Shown here: in pieces, positions 8,924-20,117 of the stretch
How the letters are laid out: each line of letters begins with the position of its first letter
Numbering within the stretch: the stretch's first letter is position 1
Origin: Sphingomonadaceae bacterium 3R27C6
GTDB taxonomy: Bacteria > Pseudomonadota > Alphaproteobacteria > Sphingomonadales > Sphingomonadaceae
Direction: 5' to 3'
NCBI GenBank assembly: GCA_005503215.1
Contig: SCNS01000002.1
Coordinates: forward strand, 186,001 to 250,000
Length of the DNA stretch: 64,000 nucleotides
The notes under the pieces: generated by a model
What the model saw: the letters and a program-made list of their open reading frames with translations, nothing else
The model's database searches: none
What the model was told of the DNA's origin: nothing
Program-made: the position numbers and the translations under genes

Positions 8924-10117
8924 TCAGAGACCCAAAACCATCTTCGCGATGATGTTGCGCTGAATCTCGTTCGACCCGCCATAGATCGTCGTCTTGCGCA
9001 TGTTGAAATAGGTCGGCGCGGCGCGGTGCGCGTAATCGGGCCCGATCGGATGCTCGTTGTCGCCCTCGCCAAAACCACGAAAATAAGGCGCGCCATAATG
9101 GCCAACCGCTTCGAGCGTCAGCTCGGTCAGCCGCTGCTGTATCTCCGACCCCTTGATCTTGAGCAGGCTCGATTCCGGCCCCGGACCGCGATTTGCGTTG
9201 GGGCCCGCGAGGCTGCGCAGTTCGGTGAATTCCAGCGCCGCCAGATCGACTTCCAGCTCGGCGACCTTGCGCTTGAAGAAGGCGTTGGCGAGCAGCGGCT
9301 TGTCGCCGTCAAGTTCGGTGCGCGCGATTGCCTTCACCTTCTCGATCCCGCGCTTCGACGCCGCGACGCCGGCGATGCCGGTGCGCTCGTGCGCGAGCAG
9401 GAACTTGGCGCAGGTCCAGCCCTTATTTTCTTCGTAAACGCGCTGGGATTGCGGCACGCGGACATCTTCGAGCCACACTTCGTTGACTTCATGCTCGCCG
9501 CCCAATGTGATGATCGGGCGCACGGTGATGCCAGGCGACTTCATGTCGATCAGGAGGAAGCTGATGCCTTCCTGCTGCTTCGCTTCCTTGTCAGTGCGGA
9601 CGAGGAAGAAGCCCCAGTCGGCGTGCTGCGCGAGCGTCGTCCAGGTCTTTTGCCCGTTAACGATATAGTCGTCGCCATCGGCAACCGCGGTGGTGCGCAG
9701 CGAGGCAAGGTCCGAACCCGAGCCCGGTTCTGAATAGCCCTGGCACCACCAATCCTCGCCCGACAGGATGCGCGGCAGGAAATGGGCTTTCTGCTCGGGG
9801 GTGCCGAACGTGTAGATGACCGGGCCAACCATCGCGAGGCCGAAGGGCATCAGGCGAATGCAATCGGCGCGCGCGGTTTCCTCGGACCAGATGAAGCGCT
9901 GCGTCGGGGTCCAGCCGGTGCCGCCATATTCGACCGGCCATGCCGGCGCGATCCAGCCCTTTTTGTACAGGATCTTGTGCCAGGAGAGGAAATCCTCCTT
10001 GGACATTTCTTCGCCTTCATCCTGCTTGTCGCGCAGGTCGGCGGGGTAATTTTCGGCGATGAACTGGCGAACTTCCTGTTGGAAGGCCAGATCCTCGGGG
10101 CTGAATTCCATGTCCAT
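8924..10117 (-). CDS. Acyl-CoA dehydrogenase (second of two)
   Basis: A 397-residue acyl-CoA dehydrogenase, probably the promoter-proximal gene of the pair. ATG at 10117 (MDMEFSPEDLAFQ) is chosen because GGGAGA stands 6 bases upstream; a start 7 codons earlier lacks this. Features include the FAD-binding strand GYSEPGSGSDLASLRTTAVADGDDYIVNGQKTWTT split over the middle domain, and the C-terminal GGSNEIQRNIIAKMVLGL signature typical of the family. It has its own promoter-like site 29 bases upstream. The gene to the left is a second, diverged dehydrogenase, and the two may work as partners (inference). Confidence 0.93.
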   Translation of the reverse strand: MDMEFSPEDLAFQQEVRQFIAENYPADLRDKQDEGEEMSKEDFLSWHKILYKKGWIAPAWPVEYGGTGWTPTQRFIWSEETARADCIRLMPFGLAMVGPVIYTFGTPEQKAHFLPRILSGEDWWCQGYSEPGSGSDLASLRTTAVADGDDYIVNGQKTWTTLAQHADWGFFLVRTDKEAKQQEGISFLLIDMKSPGITVRPIITLGGEHEVNEVWLEDVRVPQSQRVYEENKGWTCAKFLLAHERTGIAGVAASKRGIEKVKAIARTELDGDKPLLANAFFKRKVAELEVDLAALEFTELRSLAGPNANRGPGPESSLLKIKGSEIQQRLTELTLEAVGHYGAPYFRGFGEGDNEHPIGPDYAHRAAPTYFNMRKTTIYGGSNEIQRNIIAKMVLGL

Positions 10118-10145
10118 CACGAATCTCCCATTGGGCAATGGCGCT

Positions 10146-10174
10146 CTTATACTGAGCGCTCACCTTTACGTAAA
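10146..10174 (-). promoter_or_regulatory. Promoter with palindrome, upstream of the acyl-CoA dehydrogenase pair
   Basis: On the minus strand TTTACG (10174-10169) and TATAAG (10151-10146) are exactly 17 bases apart. The spacer contains the perfect 10-bp palindrome TGAGCGCTCA (10153-10162), just upstream of the -10. A repressor bound there would block RNA polymerase; TetR-family control would be usual for acyl-CoA genes, but no regulator gene is adjacent. Confidence 0.5.
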
Positions 10175-10289
10175 CGGCAAGTTGCGTCTTGCAACCTTCC
10201 TTGCCCCGATGATTGCGCTTAACATCCCGGCTTGTCCAGCACGCGCAGCTGCCCACCGGCAACATGGCTATCGATCGCGGGAGCAGGTT

Positions 10290-11192
10290 TTAGCCGTGTC
10301 CGCGCGTGACGAGCACCACCGCGCCGTCGCTGGCATAGGGGCCGCGCACCTCGGCTATCGTCAGGGCAACGTCGACCACCGAACCGTCGCGCGTCACCAT
10401 CTGCGATGCGATGCGTGCGGGGACGCCGGACCGAAAAACCGATTCGAGCACCTCGACGAACGCCGACCGCTGCCCGACCGCGAGTAGCGCCGAAAAGCGG
10501 ACACGCCGGATCGCAGTCGCATCGACCCCGAGCAGGTCGGTCAGCATGGCGTTCGCCGCCTCAACCGTTTCGCGCACCGAGATGCGGGCGTGGCCGATGC
10601 CGCCATCGATCTCGACGGCATCGAGCATCGCCTGCCGCATATCGCCGGCGGCAAAGCCCTCGATCGCGTCGCTGACGTCGCGCAGGACGATCGCGCCGCC
10701 GACCGGCAGGGGGACAAGGTCGACGTGCAGCCATTGGCGAGGGCGCAATATGCCGGGGACATCGCCCGAGAACCGCTCGCGATGGTCGAGCAACCGATTG
10801 ATGTGATGAAAGATCAGACTGTCCCTCAGGCCCGGCACCGCGACCGTCAACTCCTCCCCGACCAGACCGGCGGCCGCGATCTCCAGCATATCGGACGCCG
10901 CGGGGTTGAGCGCGGCGACGCACCGTTGGCGATCGATCAGGATCACGCCGTCGCGGACCGATTCCACGAGAGCGGCAAGCGAGGATTGCAATATGTCGGA
11001 CGCCGCCGCGACCTCCCGCGCCACGTCGCGATCGAGACGGCGATAGTCGTCGAGCGAAATCAACACATGCGCATCCTTGCCGTGATGCGTCACGACCACG
11101 GGCTTGCGCGCCGACTGCAATCGCCAATTAGCAAAGCCGCGAATGAAATCAGCCGCCGATACGCGCTGCGGTTCCTGTGCCGTTGCCACCAT
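10290..11192 (-). CDS. Phd/YefM-like domain fused to PAS domains
   Basis: About 300 residues. Residues about 10-55 (RVSAADFIRGFANWRLQSARKP..., then VVVTHHGKDAHVLISLDDYRRL) follow the Phd/YefM antitoxin fold, including the 'PVVVTxHGKxxxVLxSxxDYxxL' core. After an alanine-rich linker comes a PAS-type region at about 68-165 (VRDGVILIDRQRCVAALNPAASDML) and a second sensor-like region at about 175-295. No kinase, cyclase or toxin domain is present and no toxin gene is adjacent. ATG at 11192 is preferred because AGGGGG lies just upstream; TTG at 11213 is an alternative. A DNA-binding, signal-controlled repressor is a reasonable guess, but the function is unknown. Confidence 0.75.
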   Translation of the reverse strand: MVATAQEPQRVSAADFIRGFANWRLQSARKPVVVTHHGKDAHVLISLDDYRRLDRDVAREVAAASDILQSSLAALVESVRDGVILIDRQRCVAALNPAASDMLEIAAAGLVGEELTVAVPGLRDSLIFHHINRLLDHRERFSGDVPGILRPRQWLHVDLVPLPVGGAIVLRDVSDAIEGFAAGDMRQAMLDAVEIDGGIGHARISVRETVEAANAMLTDLLGVDATAIRRVRFSALLAVGQRSAFVEVLESVFRSGVPARIASQMVTRDGSVVDVALTIAEVRGPYASDGAVVLVTRGHG

Positions 11193-11309
11193 ATCCCCCT
11201 GAAAACCGGTCAATCCCTTGCCCTTATAGCGCGGCGCCGTCCTACTTTCGGTCGGGAAGGGATCAATCGGCGGGCTGTCGTGTCCGGAACGGCACCATTG
11301 CGCGAGCGA

Positions 11310-12938
11310 TCAGACCAGTCGCGCTTTCCCGCAGCGCAGCGCGTTGACCCTTGTATCGGCCTGCCCGACATGAACCCCGAGCAGGCCGGTGAGGTCCGAC
11401 AACACGGTGTCGAGCACGGGCGCAGCCAGCGCCACCGTCTCGCCGATCACCGTCGTCAGCGGCTTCAGGTTCAAGCCTAGCCCAAGGACGTTGACGTCGA
11501 GGTCCATCCGGTCCGAAAGCGATTTCGCGGCGCCCGCGACCAGGCCGGTGCTCGACACGGTCTTCACCTCGCCGTCGTCGATCTCGGCGCGCGAAAAAGC
11601 GACCGGCTTCTCATTGAGGTCCGACAGGATGAGTTCGGCCTCCGCATCGACGCTGACGAGCGGCAAGGTGACGACGCGCGCCGGCCCCGGATCCAGCGGG
11701 CGCTTCATGTCCTGAAAATCGCTGTCGGGAACCGTCCCGATCGCCACCATCGCGGGGGAGGTCACGACGCCAAGCGACACCGCAGCGCCGCTGTTCGGCC
11801 GGCAATCGATGTCGGTGATCCGCGCCGACGCCGACCCCAGTTCGGCGAGCACGGGGAGATGGACGCTGGCGAGCGGCGTCGCGACACGCGTATCGATTTT
11901 CAGCCGCACCTGCGCGGTGCGGACAATGACGTCATTGGTGTCGGTCACCGCGATCAGCGGCGAGCCCACCGGCGGCTCGCCGATCATCAGCGCGATATTG
12001 ACCCCCGATCCGCCCGGCAGGCTGCCCGCCAGCGACAGGTCGACCTGCCGGTTCGCATTGCCGAGCAGCAGCATCGTGCGCAGCAGGCCGAGCGCGTTGA
12101 CCTTTACCGGGTTCGCCGCATCGACGCGGATGCTCGACGACCGCGGGCCGAGGTCGATCGCACGCGACGGCAGGAGGGCGCGCGGCAGCGCGCGATCGGC
12201 GATATGCTCGAGCGCGGTCGCCGCCTGCCCGTCCGACGCATTGGCGAGCGCCGACACGACCTGCGGCAACGTCGCCTGCGCGTCGAGCGTCTGGCCAAAG
12301 GTCAGCACGTCGGCGTTAAGTTCGGTTCGCAGCGCGTCAGAGAAAGCCAGCAAATCGATATCGGTGCTCGCCAGCGCATTATAATCCATCACCGACAGGT
12401 TGACCTGGCTGCCGGTCAGGCTCGACAGCAGCGCATTGGGAAGGCCGCCATTCACCGCCGCGACGCGCGACCCGAGCGAAAAGGCCGCATAACCGCGCCG
12501 AGCTCCAGTCGCGGTCGCGCGAATGATGCTGTCCTGCCGGCCCGTCAGAAAACTGCCGAAGAACAGCGGGCGATCGCGCGTCAGCGTGATCCGCACGGCG
12601 TTCGGCGACGCACCGCCGCCCGTAAAGCGCTGTTCGGCCTGGATCGACGGATCGGCGGTGTAGGTGCCGGGGTCGAGCACCGCGATCCGGATCCCGCAAT
12701 CGCAATTGGCGGCGATGATCCGCTCCGCCGCCGCGCGCTCCTCGCCGGGCCGCCCCGCCGCCGCCATCGCCGCGGCATCGGCGATGCCCTGCAATTTGCG
12801 GCGGTCGAGATAGAGCGAGCCGAGATCGACCGCGAATGCCGCCGACCCGATCAGCATCGTCATGCCGAACGCCGTCGTGATGCTGATGCTGGCGCCGCGA
12901 TGGCGGACAATACGGCGAAGAAGGGACAGGATCGTCAT
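11310..12938 (-). CDS. TadG-like membrane-anchored pilus-assembly-type protein
   Basis: A 542-residue protein with an N-terminal membrane anchor (about 15-38, AFGMTMLIGSAAFAVDLGSLYLDRRKLQGIADAAAMAA split across it), the hallmark of TadG/DUF2134 proteins. The rest is an exported domain rich in Asp, Val and Leu with no catalytic motif I recognise. ATG 12938 is chosen, 2 bases after the stop of the TadE-like gene; a TTG 6 bases earlier is less likely. It forms a two-gene operon with that gene. No Tad secretion ATPase, secretin or prepilin lies in the window, so this pair may be orphaned or served by machinery elsewhere. Its promoter-distal position and length fit 'pilus assembly protein' annotations in sphingomonads. 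Confidence 0.8.
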   Translation of the reverse strand: MTILSLLRRIVRHRGASISITTAFGMTMLIGSAAFAVDLGSLYLDRRKLQGIADAAAMAAAGRPGEERAAAERIIAANCDCGIRIAVLDPGTYTADPSIQAEQRFTGGGASPNAVRITLTRDRPLFFGSFLTGRQDSIIRATATGARRGYAAFSLGSRVAAVNGGLPNALLSSLTGSQVNLSVMDYNALASTDIDLLAFSDALRTELNADVLTFGQTLDAQATLPQVVSALANASDGQAATALEHIADRALPRALLPSRAIDLGPRSSSIRVDAANPVKVNALGLLRTMLLLGNANRQVDLSLAGSLPGGSGVNIALMIGEPPVGSPLIAVTDTNDVIVRTAQVRLKIDTRVATPLASVHLPVLAELGSASARITDIDCRPNSGAAVSLGVVTSPAMVAIGTVPDSDFQDMKRPLDPGPARVVTLPLVSVDAEAELILSDLNEKPVAFSRAEIDDGEVKTVSSTGLVAGAAKSLSDRMDLDVNVLGLGLNLKPLTTVIGETVALAAPVLDTVLSDLTGLLGVHVGQADTRVNALRCGKARLV

Positions 12939-12940
12939 GG

Positions 12941-13384
12941 TCAATCGACCGGCAATTCGAACGTCGCGCGGGCATGGATGACGTTGCCCGGCGACGGAAC
13001 GAAGCTCGATCTCAGGAGGCTGTCCTGCGGCACGTTGAAGGTCACAGCGACGGTGATCGCCTCGGCCGTTTCGGATACGGCGACAGCGTGCGTGCCGTCG
13101 ACCGCCTGCAGGCTGCGGCCGACCGCGCGCGACGCGACCGCGCTACGATCGGCCGCGTCGAGGCCGATGATCGACGCGCGGGCGCCGTCGTTGGCCGCCT
13201 GCTGCACGTTGTGCGCGAGCATGAAATACTGACCATAGACCAATATTCCCATCAGCAGCGCGAGGAGCAGCGGCAGCACCAGCGCCATTTCGACGATGGC
13301 GGCGCCACGTTCCCCGCGCGCCAGGGTAAGACCCGTCAGGGCAATCTTGCGGACGCGCCGCGAAAGTCGGATGGAACCTGCCAT
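12941..13384 (-). CDS. TadE-like pseudopilin family protein
   Basis: A 147-residue protein with the TadE signature GERGAAIVEMALVLPLLLAL at about 24-43, a prepilin-like sequence with a Glu five residues into the hydrophobic stretch, followed by an exported domain of about 100 residues. The positively charged N-terminus (RLSRRVRK) suggests the cytoplasmic side. It is translated just before the TadG-like gene, with 2 bases between them. In known Tad systems TadE-type proteins are minor pseudopilins; here the rest of the system is missing from view. Confidence 0.85.
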   Translation of the reverse strand: MAGSIRLSRRVRKIALTGLTLARGERGAAIVEMALVLPLLLALLMGILVYGQYFMLAHNVQQAANDGARASIIGLDAADRSAVASRAVGRSLQAVDGTHAVAVSETAEAITVAVTFNVPQDSLLRSSFVPSPGNVIHARATFELPVD

Positions 13385-13410
13385 GCGGGCAATATGGCCG
13401 CCCGCAAATG

Positions 13411-13442
13411 AAAGCGGCGTCGAGAGAGCCCGACGCCGCTTT
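13411..13442. terminator. Hairpin terminator between yghU and the TadE-like gene
   Basis: A perfect 12-bp stem (13411-13422 with 13431-13442) with an 8-base loop. On the minus strand it follows yghU by about 110 bases and ends in TTTC, so it may stop yghU transcripts before the TadE gene. A second 8-bp hairpin, CGAATAAT with ATTATTCG (13542-13561), overlaps the yghU stop codon. Confidence 0.55.
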
Positions 13443-13554
13443 TGCGTATTTTACAGGATTTGGCCGCGCCGGAACCGCACCGATTTCACGGCGCAGCACC
13501 GAGCGTTGAGGAACCGCTAATGTCGGCGCGGCGCCTTCCAACGAATAATGTGAA

Positions 13555-14430
13555 TTATTCGGCGGCCTCCAACTTGTCCTGCGTGCGCAGTTCGAAGTCC
13601 GACGCGTCGTGCCGCTCGCGCAGCTGGCTCGCCGGATCGCCCGTTACACGGTTGACCATCCGCCCGCGTTTGACCGCCGGGCGCGCCGCGATCTGGTCGG
13701 TCCAGCGCTGCACATTCTTATAGTCGTCGACCTGCAGGAATTCGCCGGCGTCATAGACGAGCCCCTTGGCGAGCGCGCCATACCAGGGCCAGATCGCCAT
13801 GTCGGCGATCGTGTAATCGGCACCGGCGATATATTCGCTTTCCGCGAGGCGGCGATCGAGCACGTCCATCTGGCGCTTCACCTCCATCGCATAGCGGTTG
13901 ATCGGATATTCCTGCTTCGTCGGCGCATAGGCATAGAAATGCCCGAAGCCGCCGCCGAGGAAGGGCGTGCTGCCCATCTGCCACATCAGCCAAGACAGCG
14001 CCTCGGCACGCTTCGCGGTTTCGGTCGGCAGGAAGGCGCCGAATTTGTCGGCGAGATGGATCAGGATCGCGCCCGATTCAAAGATACGGATCGGCTCGGC
14101 GCCGCTGCGGTCGACGAGCACGGGAATCTTGCTGTTCGGATTGGCCGCGACATAGCCGCTCGAAAACTGGTCGCCTTCGCCGATATTGATCAGCCATGCG
14201 TCATATTCGGCGCCGCTGTGTCCCGCCGCGAGCAGTTCTTCGAGCATCACGGTGACCTTCACGCCATTGGGCGTGCCGAGCGAATAGAGCTGCAAGGGAT
14301 GCTTGCCGACCGGCAACTCCTTGTCGTGCGTCGGGCCAGCGACCGGGCGGTTGATATTGGCGAAACGCCCGCCGCTTTCCTTGTCCCAGGTCCAGATTTT
14401 CGGCGGCACATATTCGCTGGTATCGGTCAT
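13555..14430 (-). CDS. yghU: Glutathione-dependent disulfide-bond oxidoreductase, YghU type
   Basis: A 291-residue member of the Nu-class glutathione transferases, which reduce small disulfides using two glutathione molecules. The N-terminal extension EYVPPKIWTWDKESGGRFANINRPVAGPTHDKELPVG is a hallmark of YghU and is longer than in ordinary GSTs (described here in parts for recognition). The thioredoxin-like domain follows (HPLQLYSLGTPNGVKVTVMLEEL, then NPNSKIPVLVD and FESGAILIHLADKFG), and the helical C-terminal domain carries YTIADMAIWPWYG. AGGAG lies 7 bases before the ATG. A TATAAA box is present on its strand at 14456-14451 beside TGACCGGTAA, suggesting a controlled promoter. It probably acts in cytoplasmic thiol balance. 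Confidence 0.93.
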   Translation of the reverse strand: MTDTSEYVPPKIWTWDKESGGRFANINRPVAGPTHDKELPVGKHPLQLYSLGTPNGVKVTVMLEELLAAGHSGAEYDAWLINIGEGDQFSSGYVAANPNSKIPVLVDRSGAEPIRIFESGAILIHLADKFGAFLPTETAKRAEALSWLMWQMGSTPFLGGGFGHFYAYAPTKQEYPINRYAMEVKRQMDVLDRRLAESEYIAGADYTIADMAIWPWYGALAKGLVYDAGEFLQVDDYKNVQRWTDQIAARPAVKRGRMVNRVTGDPASQLRERHDASDFELRTQDKLEAAE

Positions 14431-14504
14431 GGAGAACTCCTGGGCTGATTTTTATACTGACCGGTAACTTAAGTGGCGATTGCCGTTTGTCCACCCTCCC
14501 CGGC

Positions 14505-15683
14505 TCAAATAATCTTTGCCGCGCGCAAAGCCGCAATGGCTTCGCCGTCGTAACCGAGTTCCGAGAGGATCGCGTCGCTATGCTCGCCGACCTGCGGCGC
14601 CCGCCGTGCGGTGCCTTTGTCGCTAGCTGAAAGGCGGATCGGCGCGCGGATCATGGGAACCTCGCCCGGCGTGCCCGGATAACCCACCGGCTCGACCAGT
14701 CCCATCGCCGCGACCTGCGGCTGCGCCAGCGCCTCGCCCGCGCGCAGGACCGGGGCAGCCGGGACGCGACCCGCGGCGAGCTCATCGATCGCCTCGGCGC
14801 TCGTGCGCTCGATGCACCAGCGCTGCATGATCGCGCTCAGTTCCCCGCCATTATCGCCGCGCAAGATATCGCTGGCATACAGCGGATCGCCGACCAGATC
14901 GGGCCGCCCGACCAGTTCGGCCCAGCGCGCGAAGATGCCATTGCCGACGATCTGGGTGATGATCCATCCGTCGCGGGTGCGGAAGATGTCGGTGGGGCCC
15001 GAGCTGAAGGCGCGGTTGCCGATCGGCTGGCGATCGATGCCGTTCACCGCATGGTCGATCGTCAGCGCGTTCGACATCGCGAGCGCGGTGCCGAGCAGCG
15101 ATCCCGATACGCATTGCCCCTTCCCCGTCGCCTCGCGCTCGCGCAGCGCGAGCATGACGCCGAACGCGCAGTGGAGCGCGGTTCCGAAATCGACATAATT
15201 GACCTGCGCGCGATAGGGCTGGTCCGGCGTGCCAGTGAGGTGCACCGTCCCCGACATCGCCTGCCCCACCGCGTCGAACCCGACGCGGCTCGCGAGTGGC
15301 CCCTCGCTGCCGAATGCCGACGCGGTCGCCAGGATGATGCGCGGGTTGATCGCGGCGAGGCTGTCGTAATCGAGCCCCAGCTTGACCAAGGCATCGTGCG
15401 GCAGGTTCGCGATCACGACATCGGCGGCTTCGACCAACCGGCGGACGATTTCACGTCCCTCGGGGCTGCCGGGTTTCAGCGTCAGGCAGCGTTTGGCGCG
15501 GTTCATCTGCATGAACATCGCGCCCGATCCGTCGTCGGCGACCGGCACCGAATAGCGATCGTCATTGCCCCCCGGCGCCTCGATGCGGATGACATCGGCG
15601 CCATAATCGGCGAGCAACGCCGCGCAATAGGGTCCGGCGATATAGCGGCCGAAATCCAGTACCTTGATTCCCTTGAGCGGCAC
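14505..15683 (-). CDS. CaiB/BaiF (family III) CoA-transferase
   Basis: A 392-residue enzyme expected to move CoA between an acyl-CoA and a carboxylic acid. It opens PLKGIKVLDFGRYIAGPYCAALLADYGADVIRIEAP when read in pieces, the classic family start, and has the catalytic-aspartate context NYVDFGTALHCAFGVMLAL near residue 165. The GTG at 15683 is chosen because GGGAGA stands 8 bases upstream and the family begins right there; a longer frame upstream adds Arg-rich sequence with no family match. It diverges from the amidohydrolase gene. The substrate is not evident; nearby acyl-CoA dehydrogenases hint at acyl-CoA catabolism. Confidence 0.92.
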   Translation of the reverse strand: MPLKGIKVLDFGRYIAGPYCAALLADYGADVIRIEAPGGNDDRYSVPVADDGSGAMFMQMNRAKRCLTLKPGSPEGREIVRRLVEAADVVIANLPHDALVKLGLDYDSLAAINPRIILATASAFGSEGPLASRVGFDAVGQAMSGTVHLTGTPDQPYRAQVNYVDFGTALHCAFGVMLALREREATGKGQCVSGSLLGTALAMSNALTIDHAVNGIDRQPIGNRAFSSGPTDIFRTRDGWIITQIVGNGIFARWAELVGRPDLVGDPLYASDILRGDNGGELSAIMQRWCIERTSAEAIDELAAGRVPAAPVLRAGEALAQPQVAAMGLVEPVGYPGTPGEVPMIRAPIRLSASDKGTARRAPQVGEHSDAILSELGYDGEAIAALRAAKII

Positions 15684-15767
15684 GCTTTTCTCTCCCGACC
15701 CTGTTCTTTTGACCGGGCTAGCAGCCGCTTGTCGACCCTGCCAGCACCTTCGTCGAAAGCTGCCGCT

Positions 15768-15795
15768 TGCATGTTCGCGGGCGAACCATATGGTC
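15768..15795 (+). promoter_or_regulatory. Possible promoter/operator of the amidohydrolase gene
   Basis: TTGCAT (15768-15773) and TATGGT (15790-15795) are 16 bases apart, with the palindrome GTTCGC-GG-GCGAAC (15774-15787) filling the spacer. The amidohydrolase ATG follows 30 bases later. Confidence 0.35.
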
Positions 15796-15824
15796 GGCAC
15801 ATAATTTCAAACGGGGATAATTTC

Positions 15825-19067
<3,243 letters not shown>

Positions 19068-19114
19068 TCGGGTGACGATACCAAGCGGCGGGCCGTAATT
19101 TTGTGACGAGAGGG

Positions 19115-19143
19115 TTGCAAGACGTTCGGACCGCCGCTAGGGG
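19115..19143 (+). promoter_or_regulatory. Likely tRNA-Ser promoter
   Basis: TTGCAA (19115-19120) and TAGGGG (19138-19143) are 17 bases apart, ending 16 bases before the tRNA. The -35 is good; the -10 is only partly canonical. Confidence 0.4.
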
Positions 19144-19159
19144 CGTCTCCTCTCAGCGA

Positions 19160-19249
19160 GGAGAGTTGGCTGAGTGGTCGAAAGCGTCGCACTCGAAATG
19201 CGAAGTGCCGGCAACGGTACCGAGGGTTCGAATCCCTCACTCTCCTCCA
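19160..19249 (+). tRNA. tRNA-Ser (anticodon CGA)
   Basis: The 90-base sequence folds as a class II tRNA: acceptor GGAGAGT/ACTCTCC, D-arm, anticodon stem TCGCA/TGCGA around loop CTCGAAA (anticodon CGA, reading UCG), a long variable arm GTGCCG-GCAA-CGGTAC, T-arm GAGGG-TTCGAAT-CCCTC, and an encoded CCA at 19247-19249. The base before CCA is T, whereas most bacterial serine tRNAs have G there. A T-rich stretch follows and could end transcription. Confidence 0.96.
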
Positions 19250-19279
19250 TTTTTCTACATTTTTGACCACAGCAAGCCG

Positions 19280-19297
19280 CCCCGGTGATGACCGGGG
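19280..19297. terminator. Hairpin between tRNA-Ser and the converging membrane-protein gene
   Basis: CCCCGGT-GATG-ACCGGGG forms a perfect 7-bp stem between two converging genes. T-runs on the tRNA side (19250-19254, 19259-19264) lie before, not after, the stem in the plus direction. Confidence 0.35.
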
Positions 19298-19313
19298 CAG
19301 CTCGCGGGGGCCG

Positions 19314-19937
19314 TCACCTGATGGTAACGAGCGACGGTGCGGCGAGCGCCGCGACGACCGCGCCGACGATCAGGAACAGTACGATATAAACGATGATCAC
19401 GACCGCCGTGTAGCCGAGCGCCTTGTCCTGCGGCGCCTTCATCAGCACCGGCAGGCCGAGATACAGCAGATAAAGCCCGTAGAGCGCAAACAGGAGGCCG
19501 ATGACGGCGAGCGCGGGCAATATCCCGAAAATGCCGCCGACCCAGCCGGCTGTCGCCGAATAGGCCGCGACCTTCAGCGCCTGGACCTGATCCTTTTGAC
19601 CGCCGAAGTTCGGTGCGAGGCCGTCGATGACCAGCGCGAGGATGAAAATCGTCGCCAGCGACAGACCATAAGAGACGATCGCCGACACAAGCGCGCCCAC
19701 GAGCGGCGGGTGGTATGTCACACCGAGCATGGTGAACCCGAAAACCTGCCCGCCGATGAACCCCGCGAGCGGGCCGATCGCCGCCAGTACCAGCACATAG
19801 GGCACATAGATTGATTGCACTGTCGCCGGCTCGGCGGCGATGACCGGCCATGTCTCTTTGGGTTTGAGAAGAATGTCCTTCGCGCGCTGGACAATGCCCG
19901 AAGCCGGGCCTGAGATGTTAGGTGGTAAGTCCGTCAT
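19314..19937 (-). CDS. YIP1-family membrane protein
   Basis: A 207-residue protein of unknown molecular role with five predicted membrane helices after a short cytoplasmic N-terminus (IVQRAKDILLKPKETWPVIAAEP, the usual start of bacterial Yip1-domain proteins). Helices include SIYVPYVLVLAAIGPLAGFIGG and ALAVIGLLFALYGLYLLYLGLPVLM. The core sequence 'YLGLPVLMKAPQDKALGYTAVV' is typical of the family. ATG 19937 is chosen because GGGGAGA lies 6 bases upstream; an earlier in-frame codon gives a Cys-rich start with no support. It converges on tRNA-Ser and diverges from hspQ. Confidence 0.85.
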   Translation of the reverse strand: MTDLPPNISGPASGIVQRAKDILLKPKETWPVIAAEPATVQSIYVPYVLVLAAIGPLAGFIGGQVFGFTMLGVTYHPPLVGALVSAIVSYGLSLATIFILALVIDGLAPNFGGQKDQVQALKVAAYSATAGWVGGIFGILPALAVIGLLFALYGLYLLYLGLPVLMKAPQDKALGYTAVVIIVYIVLFLIVGAVVAALAAPSLVTIR

Positions 19938-20082
19938 AATGCGTCTCCCCTGATCGTGCGGCCCACAACCCGAATGGGAAATGCAAAAGCCAGAAGAGCA
20001 TTTTAGCCCGCATCGCCAATGCATCTGTAACGCTGATCACAGCCCGATTCGGCAAACCACAGCCGGATTGGAATGTAACGGA

Positions 20083-20108
20083 CTTGAAACGTGCGTAAAC
20101 TGCCATAG
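20083..20108 (+). promoter_or_regulatory. Heat-shock (RpoH/sigma-32) promoter of hspQ
   Basis: CTTGAAA (20083-20089), a 13-base spacer and CCATAG (20103-20108) match the sigma-32 pattern CTTGAAA-N13-15-CCCATnT closely. Transcription should start about 20114-20116, only 2-4 bases before the hspQ ATG. Confidence 0.7.
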
Positions 20109-20117
20109 ATTGGTCCT

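Noticed and set aside
19160..19300. Integration site of a mobile element at tRNA-Ser
   Set aside because: No integrase and no repeat of the tRNA 3' end within the window.
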